Assembly (NCBI RefSeq): GCF_002911695.1
Contig: NZ_PQBS01000011.1
Location: 34,742 to 98,741, forward strand
Reading direction: 5' to 3'
DNA length: 64,000 nucleotides
Source of the DNA: Gracilimonas amylolytica
GTDB lineage: Bacteria; Bacteroidota; Rhodothermia; Balneolales; Balneolaceae
Within the stretch, counting starts at the first letter, position 1. Each line of letters begins with the position of its first letter. Below are positions 1 through 6,998 of this stretch, piece after piece. A program made the position numbers and the translations under genes. A model generated the notes under the pieces. That model had not been told where the DNA came from. It worked only from the letters and a program-made list of their open reading frames with translations, and searched no databases.

Positions 1-288
1 ATGGGGCGTTTGTTTGGCCAGTGAAACAACATAGGACGGCATCCCTCCAAACATATTATTGACCCATAGAGGTTCCTTATCGTATGCCTCACGGTATTCG
101 AAAACAGATTCTGTAGCGGCTCGCCACTGGGTGGTATCATGCCGCTGAAATTCTTTTCCACCAATGGTTGTAGCGGTGAATAAAAAGAATGGTATGATAA
201 ACAGGATAAACAGCGTAATAAGATGCTGCCTGGAATCAGAAAGGCGGGTAAAGAGATCCTGTGAAATGTCGTTCTTTGGGTCTGTCAT
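1..288 (-). CDS. YfhO-like membrane protein, N-terminal 96 residues (cut by window edge)
   Basis: Partial gene: the ATG is at 286-288 and the open frame runs off the left edge without a stop. After a soluble start (MTDPKNDIS) there is one clear hydrophobic segment at about residues 24-43 (LITLFILFIIPFFLFTA). It is followed by a periplasmic-type stretch with a HDTTQW motif and a WVNNMFGGMPSY motif. The HD and FGGMP motifs after the first membrane helix resemble Bacteroidota YfhO-family multi-spanning proteins, which are related to glycosyltransferase-C type enzymes. gatC ends 22 bases upstream on the same strand, so the two may be cotranscribed. The family call rests on the N-terminus only. 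Confidence 0.6.
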   Translation of the reverse strand, partial: MTDPKNDISQDLFTRLSDSRQHLITLFILFIIPFFLFTATTIGGKEFQRHDTTQWRAATESVFEYREAYDKEPLWVNNMFGGMPSYVVSLAKQTPH

Positions 289-309
289 GTAGGAGGGTTA
301 GAACGGAGG

Positions 310-597
310 TTATTCGATCACTTTTGGTACACGGAAGTAGTCGCTATCGGCATCGGGTGCGTTTTTCAGGGCGTCTTCATGAGAAAGAGGTTCTTTGGCT
401 TCATCCTTACGAAGGCGACTTTCAAGGTCTATCACGTGTTCAAGCGGTTCAACGTCATCGGTATCCACTTCATTGAGAAGCTCCATGTATCCTAAGATCT
501 TATTCATGTCATCAGCAAAGGATTTTACTTCTTCGCCGTTAAGCTGAAGTCTTGCTAAATTTGCGATGTATTGAACTTCTTTCTCGGTAACTGACAT
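310..597 (-). CDS. gatC: Asp-tRNA(Asn)/Glu-tRNA(Gln) amidotransferase subunit C
   Basis: Small subunit of the GatCAB complex, which converts mischarged Glu-tRNA(Gln) or Asp-tRNA(Asn) to the amidated form in the cytoplasm. At 95 residues it has the family's usual size. It opens with the typical helix (EVQYIANLARLQL), has the central LNEVDTDDVEPLEH segment and ends with the family hallmark FRVPKVIE. GatC wraps around GatA and stabilises it; gatA and gatB are not in this window. It lies just upstream of the YfhO-like gene on the same strand. The 187 bases between gatC and the divergent ptsH should hold both promoters, but I could not place a clean consensus there. Confidence 0.93.
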   Translation of the reverse strand: MSVTEKEVQYIANLARLQLNGEEVKSFADDMNKILGYMELLNEVDTDDVEPLEHVIDLESRLRKDEAKEPLSHEDALKNAPDADSDYFRVPKVIE

Positions 598-784
598 ATT
601 ATTTATTTAAATAAATAGTGATTTATTTTTGACTGCCTGAATTTAAGAAACATTAAGTGAAAGATTAATCTTATTTAAAAATTACTGTTCCTGCAGGGAG
701 CAAGAATTATGCGCAAATATTTAAGGTTCAAAAACTTGGCATGTTGGTAATATTATTTTCATTTTAAGAGACTAAATTTTTGCT

Positions 785-1057
785 ATGATCAAAGAAAAAG
801 TAACCATAAAAAATTCTGCGGGACTCCATGCTCGTCCCTCTGCACAGCTGGTTAAGTTAGCCAGTAAGTTCAAATCGGATTTCTATATCCATAGCTATGG
901 ATACAGGGTTAACGGGAAAAGTATTTTAGGGGTGATGACCCTGGCGGCAGAGAGTGGAGCTGAGCTTGAGCTTGAACTTGAGGGACCGGACGAGGAGGAA
1001 GCTCTGAAAGCCATTAAAGAGGCGATTGAAAATAAATTCGGGATGGATGAGGAATGA
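785..1057 (+). CDS. ptsH: Phosphocarrier protein HPr
   Basis: HPr carries phosphate from Enzyme I via a histidine. The active site GLHARPS places the phospho-His at residue 15. The regulatory serine lies in NGKSILGV as Ser46, the position phosphorylated by HPr kinase in organisms that have it. Length (90 residues) is normal, with a slightly longer acidic tail. The stop overlaps the ATG of ptsI (ATGA at 1054-1057), so the two are translationally coupled. No EIIA, EIIB or EIIC gene lies in the window, so a regulatory rather than sugar-uptake PTS is possible; that is inference. Confidence 0.95.
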   Translation: MIKEKVTIKNSAGLHARPSAQLVKLASKFKSDFYIHSYGYRVNGKSILGVMTLAAESGAELELELEGPDEEEALKAIKEAIENKFGMDEE

Positions 1058-2781
1058 GTTTTTCATTCGATGAGAATACTGAGACGACTATAAAAGCCCG
1101 GAGTGCGGCTTCTGGGATCTCCATTGGCCCTGCTTTGGTGATCAAAGCAGGTTCACAAAAGATCAGTCCAACTGCTATCACGGAAAGTGAGATCGAGGCC
1201 CACAAAGAGAAATTTTGTTCAGCAAGGGCTTCACTGGTTCAGGAATTAGAGAAAATGTCGGGGGGACTTCAGGATAAAAGTACGGCAGAGATCATAGAAG
1301 CACAGCAGCAGATCATAGAAGATCCGGAGATTAAGAGAACCGTATTTGAGATCGTTGAAAAGAAACTTCTGAGCGTCGATTTTGCAGTGTATGAAACCTT
1401 CAGTTCTTTTATAGAGCAGCTAAAGGAAAGTGGGTCGGAATTGTTTCGGCAACGGATCATAGACCTTGAGGACATCAGAGATCGATATGTTTCAAAAGTT
1501 TGTGATCATGCAACCGAGCTAAAGGTTCCCGAAGGGGCAATTCTGGTAGCCAGTAAGATCAGCCCTACCGAACTGGTGAATTATTACGAAGAGGGAGCGG
1601 GTGGATTGGTTCTTGAAAAAGGAGGGATCACCTCACATGCCGTTATTATAGCCAAATCACTGGGTATTCCCTGTTTGATCAATGCGGATAAAGCAACCAA
1701 GGTAGTATCCTCAAACGAAATGGTAATCCTGGATGCCGACAAAGGGGGGCTGATCCTGGATCCATCTGATGAAGTCCTTAAGGAATATGCTGAAAAGCTG
1801 AAAGGAGCGCAGGTTTCTGTAAAAGCCGATCGTGCCGCCGGCTTTGAAACAAAGGATGGGTTTCCATTTAAATTGATGGCCAATGTAGAGTTTGAAGCAG
1901 AACTCCCGCGCGTTTCAGAAATGAAGTCACAGGGCATTGGTTTGCTCAGAACCGAGAGTCTTTTGTTTGGTAAAAAGCTCCGAAAGGATGTGGAAGATCA
2001 GGAAGCATTTTACACTGCAATGCTGGAAAATTCAGAGGGGCCGGTAACTATTCGGTTATTTGATATTGGGGGAGATAAAAATGCCCGTCGGCCTTATAAA
2101 GAAGCCAATCCATTTTTGGGATGGCGGGGAATCCGCTTGTTACTGGATGAAAAAAAATTGCTTCGGTCTCAACTAAAAGCCATTTTGACCATTGCCGGTA
2201 AATATACGGGGAGGGTAAAATTGCTGATCCCTATGATCTCTGTGGTCGACGAGATCGATCAGATCCGTGATGAGATCGAGAAAATGCAGGGCGCTTTGTT
2301 ATCATCCGGAACACCAATTGATGAAGATCTGCCAATCGGAATCATGGTTGAAGTACCGAGTGTGGCGTTGTCAGCTTTTCATTTTGCAAAAAAAGTGGAT
2401 TTCCTGAGTATCGGATCCAATGACCTGACGCAGTACACGCTGGCGGTTGATCGCGGAAATGAAAAGATACACACCCTGTTTCAGCACTATCATCCCGCTG
2501 TATTGAAACTGATTAAGATGACGGTTAAAGGGGCAGAAAAAGCCGGAACCAATGTGAGTGTTTGCGGAGAGCTTGCGGGAGATGAGATAGGAGCCGCTTG
2601 CCTGATGGGTTTTGGGATCAATGAGTTAAGTATGGTCCCCAATTCGTTGCCTGCAATTTATGATCTGTTAAGCAGCAGGAACAAAAAAGATTTTGATGAG
2701 CTTGCTGAAAAAGCAGTTGATCTGTCATCCTCCGAAGAACTTGAGCAGCTCTTCAGAGAATGGAAAGATCAAACGGCTTAA
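1054..2781 (+). CDS. ptsI: Phosphoenolpyruvate-protein phosphotransferase (Enzyme I)
   Basis: Enzyme I takes phosphate from PEP and passes it to HPr. At 575 residues it is full length. The swivelling phospho-His domain contains GGITSHAVIIA with His195. The C-terminal PEP-binding barrel contains LLRTES, IRLFDIGGDK and SIGSNDLTQY, and the catalytic Cys504 sits in VCGELAGDE. The ATG overlaps the ptsH stop by four bases, the usual ptsHI arrangement. It runs convergently into the sodC-type gene with only 13 bases between the stops and no obvious terminator hairpin. Confidence 0.96.
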   Translation: MSFSFDENTETTIKARSAASGISIGPALVIKAGSQKISPTAITESEIEAHKEKFCSARASLVQELEKMSGGLQDKSTAEIIEAQQQIIEDPEIKRTVFEIVEKKLLSVDFAVYETFSSFIEQLKESGSELFRQRIIDLEDIRDRYVSKVCDHATELKVPEGAILVASKISPTELVNYYEEGAGGLVLEKGGITSHAVIIAKSLGIPCLINADKATKVVSSNEMVILDADKGGLILDPSDEVLKEYAEKLKGAQVSVKADRAAGFETKDGFPFKLMANVEFEAELPRVSEMKSQGIGLLRTESLLFGKKLRKDVEDQEAFYTAMLENSEGPVTIRLFDIGGDKNARRPYKEANPFLGWRGIRLLLDEKKLLRSQLKAILTIAGKYTGRVKLLIPMISVVDEIDQIRDEIEKMQGALLSSGTPIDEDLPIGIMVEVPSVALSAFHFAKKVDFLSIGSNDLTQYTLAVDRGNEKIHTLFQHYHPAVLKLIKMTVKGAEKAGTNVSVCGELAGDEIGAACLMGFGINELSMVPNSLPAIYDLLSSRNKKDFDELAEKAVDLSSSEELEQLFREWKDQTA

Positions 2782-2794
2782 TGGCTTTTCTTAA

Positions 2795-3331
2795 TTACTG
2801 AGTCTGGGCAATACCGATCACTCCACAGGCAATACGTCCACCTGCTGCTCCGGTAGGCTGAGAGGTCAGGTCATCTTCGCCGGCGTGAATGATGATACCG
2901 CGGCCAAGGATCTCCTCAAGAGAGATCGTTTCGTCAACATAGCTGACAGCAGCTACGCCTTCTTCGTTGGCTTCAATGTTACCCATGTCGCCCATGTGAC
3001 GCATTTCGTCGGTTGGAGCACCGTGGTCATTTCCGGCAGGATTAAAGTGCCCGCCTGCGCTGGTGCCATCGGCCGCCCGGCAGTCTCCGAACTCATGAAT
3101 GTGAAAGCCGTGATTTCCTGACTCAAGGCCTGAAAATTCTCCTTCAACACTGACGCCGTTATCAGATTCAGTAAAAGTTACTGAACCCGCAACACCGCTA
3201 TCGCCAACCGGCATGACGGTGGCTACAAGTTCATCATGGTCAAAGTTTGTGATCTCAACTTCTTTTTCTACCGTTTGAGTGCATCCAACGGTAATTAAAA
3301 GTAGTGCAGTAAAAAGACTAGTTAGTTTCAT
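2795..3331 (-). CDS. sodC: Cu/Zn superoxide dismutase family lipoprotein
   Basis: Periplasmic or membrane-anchored superoxide dismutase of 178 residues. I choose the ATG at 3329-3331 because it begins a classic lipoprotein signal (MKLTSLFTALLLITVGC, lipid-modified Cys17). The longer open frame to 3394 would overlap the acyltransferase gene and bury the signal peptide. Copper and zinc ligands are visible in order: HGFHIHEFGDC, then GGHFNPAGNDHG, then IIIHAGEDD, with the second disulfide Cys in GGRIACGVIG. A short acidic and methionine-rich insert (DEMRHMGDMGN) lies near the zinc loop. It removes superoxide at the cell surface. Confidence 0.93.
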   Translation of the reverse strand: MKLTSLFTALLLITVGCTQTVEKEVEITNFDHDELVATVMPVGDSGVAGSVTFTESDNGVSVEGEFSGLESGNHGFHIHEFGDCRAADGTSAGGHFNPAGNDHGAPTDEMRHMGDMGNIEANEEGVAAVSYVDETISLEEILGRGIIIHAGEDDLTSQPTGAAGGRIACGVIGIAQTQ

Positions 3332-3386
3332 AGGTATGTTTAGGTTTATGATTGATTTCAGGTTCAAAACAGTAAATGTCTGAGCT

Positions 3387-4655
3387 TCATTCACTTAAAA
3401 TGGTTTCGCGCAGATCACGGAATATCTTTAACTCTTCCTGAAGCTCTTTATATAAAACAGGATCCTGCTTCAAAAGTTTCTTTTTTGGTGAACCGGTGAA
3501 AAGATCCTTGGCCTGCACAAATATAGGAGCTGTGATGAGACTTAATAAGAGGTAGCCCAGGATAAATGGCCAGCCTGCTCCCGTCAGGGTAAGAACGATC
3601 GATACAATGCCATAGAAAATTGGGAAAGCGATCAGAGAAAGTAAAAACTTGATGGATGCGTCGAAGGCATGATCCTTGATCACATGATCGATCAAATGCC
3701 TCACCGGCTGATACGGAATGAGGTTATTGATAAACGAAAACAAATAGATGGGAGACAGTAAAATATGCTTGATGCTTAGCTTCTCCTGATCAGCGAGGTC
3801 TTTTAACTCTACCCCTGCTTTTTCTGCCTTTTTGTTAAGTGCCTTGGCTTTTTCAATGATCGCTTCCGACACATGGGGTTTGGTCTTGGCAATGCGGGCA
3901 TTGGCAATATCCGGATCAACGGTTTTCATTTCATCCGGTTCAAGATCGTCCCAGAGTATTTTCTGAACATGGTATTCATTCAGATCACCCACATGGAAGA
4001 CCAGCTTCTTCATAGCCTCAGATACATCGTCTTTCATGGCTTCTACGCCTTCACGCTCATCTTTCAGAAAGAGATCCATGTATTTTTTGACAGGAATCGG
4101 CTCTCCGTAATTAACCTGAACCGTGTTGCCCGCCTTTCGGTGCCTTGCATAATTGATGCCTACCGGTACGATCTGAAGGTCCAGATCCCAATCATAGGTT
4201 TCTTCGGCTCCAAATGCGATCCGTGTAAAACCTTTACTCAATGGACGGATCCTGCGTTTTAGGTTGTGATTGGCTTCAGCAAAGATCATAACGGTTTCCT
4301 TATTCTTGAGGTATCTGATACATTTCTCAAAGATCTCGTTATTCTTTTGAATGGAGCTGAAACCATCCCTGACCCGATAGACCGGTAACATATTTATAGA
4401 CCATAAGAACTTACCGACGATGTCGGGGTTAAAAGCCTGTGCCCGGGTCAGAAAATAGATGACCGGTTTGGTGGTTATGGCCACATGAAGGGCATCCATG
4501 AATGAATTCTGATGGTTGGGGATGTAAAGAATGGGTTTGTCTTTTGGCAGGTTCTCTTTCCCAACCGCTTTGATCTTTTTATAAAAGAATCGGAGTCCAT
4601 TGCCAACTATTGCATGCCTCCAGAATTGATACCACAAATAATTGTTTCTACGCAT
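3387..4655 (-). CDS. PlsC-type glycerolipid acyltransferase with C-terminal membrane helices
   Basis: Member of the lysophospholipid/glycerol-3-phosphate acyltransferase superfamily, probably acting in phospholipid synthesis at the inner membrane. The first motif is NHQNSFMDAL, with His48 and Asp54 spaced HX5D rather than the common HX4D. The second is FAEANHNLKRRIRPLSKG in place of FPEGTRS, and the third is IVPVGINY. These variants resemble the Gpt2/Sct1-like bacterial branch. About 100 residues of charged helix follow, then two or three hydrophobic segments at roughly residues 330-395. The start overlaps the 3' end of the upstream transporter gene by 8 bases, so they form an operon. The exact acyl acceptor cannot be told from sequence. 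Confidence 0.82.
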   Translation of the reverse strand: MRRNNYLWYQFWRHAIVGNGLRFFYKKIKAVGKENLPKDKPILYIPNHQNSFMDALHVAITTKPVIYFLTRAQAFNPDIVGKFLWSINMLPVYRVRDGFSSIQKNNEIFEKCIRYLKNKETVMIFAEANHNLKRRIRPLSKGFTRIAFGAEETYDWDLDLQIVPVGINYARHRKAGNTVQVNYGEPIPVKKYMDLFLKDEREGVEAMKDDVSEAMKKLVFHVGDLNEYHVQKILWDDLEPDEMKTVDPDIANARIAKTKPHVSEAIIEKAKALNKKAEKAGVELKDLADQEKLSIKHILLSPIYLFSFINNLIPYQPVRHLIDHVIKDHAFDASIKFLLSLIAFPIFYGIVSIVLTLTGAGWPFILGYLLLSLITAPIFVQAKDLFTGSPKKKLLKQDPVLYKELQEELKIFRDLRETILSE

Positions 4656-5574
4656 TGCTGAAAACGCGGTGTAAAGTTGATTTTCCTACTGACCAATACC
4701 ACCCAATGCTTAAGCCGGCTACAATATGCCAGATGCCCCACCAGGCCGCAACCAGTGCCATGCCTCCCAGGCCGTCAAAGAAATTGAAAATTAGGAGTAA
4801 TCCCAATCCGGAATTCTGGATACCGGTCTCGATGGCTATAGATTTTCGGTCTTTTCTGGGAAGCTTGAAAATCACTCCCAATGAGTATCCGCTTGTGAGT
4901 GCGATGGCATTGTGTATGAAAACCAGCACGATAACCAGGTGCACATAGCTTATAAAATTCTCGAAGTTCATGCTGAAAGCCACGATCACAAAACCGGCAA
5001 AAAATATGATCCCAAAATTCTTGATGTAAGGTGAAATGGTTTGTGACAGTTTATCCTTAAAATGCCTCATGGTCATGCCCAGGATCAGAGGTATCCCAAG
5101 TATAAGCACTATGATTCGAAAGACTTCAAACAGGTCGAGGTGAATCTCAGTGAGGATGGCATTGGTTGGACCATACAAACTTGCCCAGAAGGCAAAATTG
5201 AAGGGAGTCATAAAGATCGATAACAAGGTGGCAAAGGCCGTCATACTCACCGAAAGTGCGGCATTACCTTTTGCTAACAGGGAAAAAAAGTTTGAAATAT
5301 TTCCACCCGGACAGGCGGCCACCATCATCATGCCAAGAGCGAAACTTGGATGGGGTTCCATGATGATCACCATCACATAGGTTAAAGCGGGCAGCATAAA
5401 GAACTGAGAAGCCAGTCCGATCAGCGTACTTTTTGGATTTTTAGCCACTTTCCTGAAATCATCAACGGTCAGCTCCAGGGCCACACCAAACATGATAATA
5501 GCCAGCGAGACATTCATGATATGAAGTCCGCCGCTGTCAAGATTCAATTGTAGCGTATCTATCGATTCGCCCAT
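4648..5574 (-). CDS. Bile acid:sodium symporter (BASS/SBF) family transporter
   Basis: Inner-membrane transporter of 308 residues with about nine to ten hydrophobic segments. It opens with MNVSLAIIMFGVALEL after a short leader and has the family hallmark AACPGGNISNFFSLLAKGN, followed later by IETGIQNSGLGLLLIF. These two conserved stretches form the crossover region that binds sodium in BASS proteins. In bacteria the substrates include organic acids such as pyruvate and pantothenate, and here the substrate is unknown. The gene overlaps the acyltransferase by 8 bases. It is oriented away from the VOC gene, with a 320-base gap between them. Confidence 0.88.
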   Translation of the reverse strand: MGESIDTLQLNLDSGGLHIMNVSLAIIMFGVALELTVDDFRKVAKNPKSTLIGLASQFFMLPALTYVMVIIMEPHPSFALGMMMVAACPGGNISNFFSLLAKGNAALSVSMTAFATLLSIFMTPFNFAFWASLYGPTNAILTEIHLDLFEVFRIIVLILGIPLILGMTMRHFKDKLSQTISPYIKNFGIIFFAGFVIVAFSMNFENFISYVHLVIVLVFIHNAIALTSGYSLGVIFKLPRKDRKSIAIETGIQNSGLGLLLIFNFFDGLGGMALVAAWWGIWHIVAGLSIGWYWSVGKSTLHRVFSNA

Positions 5575-5725
5575 AGTTCAGTTAATGAAGTAAGTGACTG
5601 TGTATGATATTTTTCCAGGTGTGCTCAAGGATACAAAATCTTTTAGATACTCGAATGGGAGATTTTCTGAAGGCCCAATGTTGAAATAAGGCACGCTCAT
5701 GAGAGGATCCTTCCTTTACTTAAAA

Positions 5726-5754
5726 GTCATTCCCGCGAAGGCGGGAATCTAAAA
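5726..5754 (+). repeat. REP-like hairpin, ATTCCCGC/GCGGGAAT family, copy 1
   Basis: An 8-bp perfect stem, ATTCCCGC at 5729-5736 and GCGGGAAT at 5741-5748, closes a GAAG tetraloop. It is preceded by GTC and followed by CTAAAA. An identical 29-base copy lies at 9167-9195 and an inverted variant at 9085-9112. It sits in the 320-base gap between the transporter and the VOC gene. The rest of that gap holds only the VOC promoter. Confidence 0.85.
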
Positions 5755-5855
5755 ATATGGAATGGCAAGAGATTGGCACAAAAATGATACTTTCCAGGAC
5801 CCAAATCTGTACTACTAACTAACGTCGGTATGTGGTTTCTAATCCCCACATCCAT

Positions 5856-5863
5856 TACTTTTG
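5856..5863 (+). promoter_or_regulatory. Putative -7 element for the VOC gene
   Basis: TACTTTTG matches the Bacteroidota -7 consensus TAnnTTTG. A start site about 7 bases downstream would lie near 5870. That excludes the upstream ATG at 5861 and supports translation from the ATG at 5897. No TTG is found at the expected -33 spacing. Confidence 0.45.
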
Positions 5864-5896
5864 AGTGAAATTTCAACCCAACACAAACTAAACACC

Positions 5897-6319
5897 ATGA
5901 GCGATATCAATCCATTTCATCTTGCATTTCCTGTAAAAGACCTTGATGAAGCTTATAAATTCTATCACGACCTGTTGGGTTGCGAGACCGGTCGAAGTTC
6001 AGATTCTTGGATAGACTTTAATATGTGGGGCCATCAGGTGGTAGCGCATTTGAGTCCGGATGAGGCCAAGGAATCGGCCATGAATGCTGTGGATGGAAAA
6101 GGGGTGCCGGTTCGTCATTTTGGGGTGATCCTTGAGATGGAAGAGTGGAAAGCTCTTGCGGAAAAACTGGAGAAGGAGGGCATCGAGTTTGTGATCGAGC
6201 CTTATATTCGTTTTAAGGGGGAACCGGGAGAGCAAGCGACCATGTTCTTCCTCGATCCAAGTGGAAACGCCCTGGAGTTCAAAGCCTTTGGTGATAAGAG
6301 TCAGATCTTCGCAAAGTAG
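5897..6319 (+). CDS. VOC (glyoxalase/dioxygenase superfamily) protein
   Basis: Single-gene vicinal-oxygen-chelate protein of 140 residues containing two babbab modules. It begins DINPFHLAFPVKDLDEA, and probable metal ligands are His8, the His in PVRHFGVIL, and the Glu in NALEFKAF near the C-terminus. I choose the ATG at 5897 over the open-frame start at 5861 because homologues of this type start at the NPFHLAFPV segment and because the -7 promoter element overlaps the earlier ATG. Substrate is unknown; dioxygenase, lyase and binding roles all occur in this fold. It stands alone, followed by an inverted pair of repeats. Confidence 0.85.
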   Translation: MSDINPFHLAFPVKDLDEAYKFYHDLLGCETGRSSDSWIDFNMWGHQVVAHLSPDEAKESAMNAVDGKGVPVRHFGVILEMEEWKALAEKLEKEGIEFVIEPYIRFKGEPGEQATMFFLDPSGNALEFKAFGDKSQIFAK

Positions 6320-6333
6320 AGCCGGTGGCGACC

Positions 6334-6360
6334 CGTTCCGACGCAGAGCGTAGGAACGAG
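6334..6360 (+). repeat. Intergenic hairpin, GACGCAGAGCGT family, copy 1
   Basis: Hairpin with outer arms CGTTCC (6334-6339) and GGAACG (6353-6358) and inner arms ACGC and GCGT around a short loop, followed by the tail CGAGGATG-like sequence. Related copies lie at 6404-6429, 36337-36366, 36484-36509, 36535-36566 and 36591-36616. It starts 14 bases after the VOC stop codon. Confidence 0.8.
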
Positions 6361-6401
6361 GATGGAAGTGATGCAAAGAAATGGATATTAATTTAACCTG
6401 A

Positions 6402-6430
6402 CTCGCTCCACACGTTCTGCGTTGGAGCGA
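6402..6430 (-). repeat. Intergenic hairpin, GACGCAGAGCGT family, inverted copy 2
   Basis: Inverted relative of the copy at 6334. Outer arms are CGCTCC (6404-6409) and GGAGCG (6424-6429) around ACGTTCTGCGT. Together the two form an inverted pair about 45 bases apart between the convergent VOC gene and lipoprotein gene, as in bacterial interspersed mosaic elements. The pair could also serve as a bidirectional transcription block. Confidence 0.75.
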
Positions 6431-6433
6431 AGT

Positions 6434-6973
6434 TTAAGGTTCACTGGTGGATTCTACCCATTGAAGGTCGCTTTCAACAAGGGTCATGAAAGTTAACAGG
6501 TTCTGAGCCTGCCAGTAATCGCGAATCCCATTAATGGGGTCCTGATAAGAGAATGAGTGAGTGTTTTCCCCATCAAACACTTCAAAATTATACACCCGAC
6601 GGGGCAGGGTACCTGAATCGGGAACCCACTCTTCGATCTCATACTGTGGGCCGATCTCGTAAATATTCAAAAAGTCTACGAACTGCTGAAAATCAGACCA
6701 GCTGCTGTCATTGGCTGACACATACTGTTGATTTACCACTTTCTCATTTTCATCATTCAGCGTATAGGTCCTGAAGGTACCTGCCCACACAGAATCCTCC
6801 TTCTCAAAATGGAAATAGATCGCCTCATTTATATTCACCTTGATCCACTCCTCTGCTGTATCATCGGTTTGAGCCGTAGATACTGGATCATTCGTTTGCT
6901 TAGTTGACGAACAACCGGCTATTGTGATAACCAGTGAGAATAGGATGATAATTGGCGCTAAATATGATTTCAT
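6434..6973 (-). CDS. Hypothetical lipoprotein
   Basis: No family recognised. The 179-residue reading from the ATG at 6971-6973 opens with a clean lipoprotein signal (MKSYLAPIIILFSLVITIAGC, Cys21), which is why I reject the longer open frame to 7093 that would overlap the ABC-F gene. The mature part is acidic and rich in aromatic residues, with no repeats or recognisable catalytic motif. Segments such as YNFEVFDGENTHSFSY suggest a beta-sandwich that senses or stabilises something in the periplasm; this is a guess. Its start lies 26 bases downstream of the ABC-F stop on the same strand, so cotranscription is likely. Confidence 0.75.
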   Translation of the reverse strand: MKSYLAPIIILFSLVITIAGCSSTKQTNDPVSTAQTDDTAEEWIKVNINEAIYFHFEKEDSVWAGTFRTYTLNDENEKVVNQQYVSANDSSWSDFQQFVDFLNIYEIGPQYEIEEWVPDSGTLPRRVYNFEVFDGENTHSFSYQDPINGIRDYWQAQNLLTFMTLVESDLQWVESTSEP

Positions 6974-6998
6974 AAAGGTGTACTTAAGAGATGTGGGC

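Noticed and set aside
2885..3121. 78-codon plus-strand open frame opposite the superoxide dismutase gene
   Set aside because: Antisense to a gene with all metal ligands conserved; it is a shadow frame.
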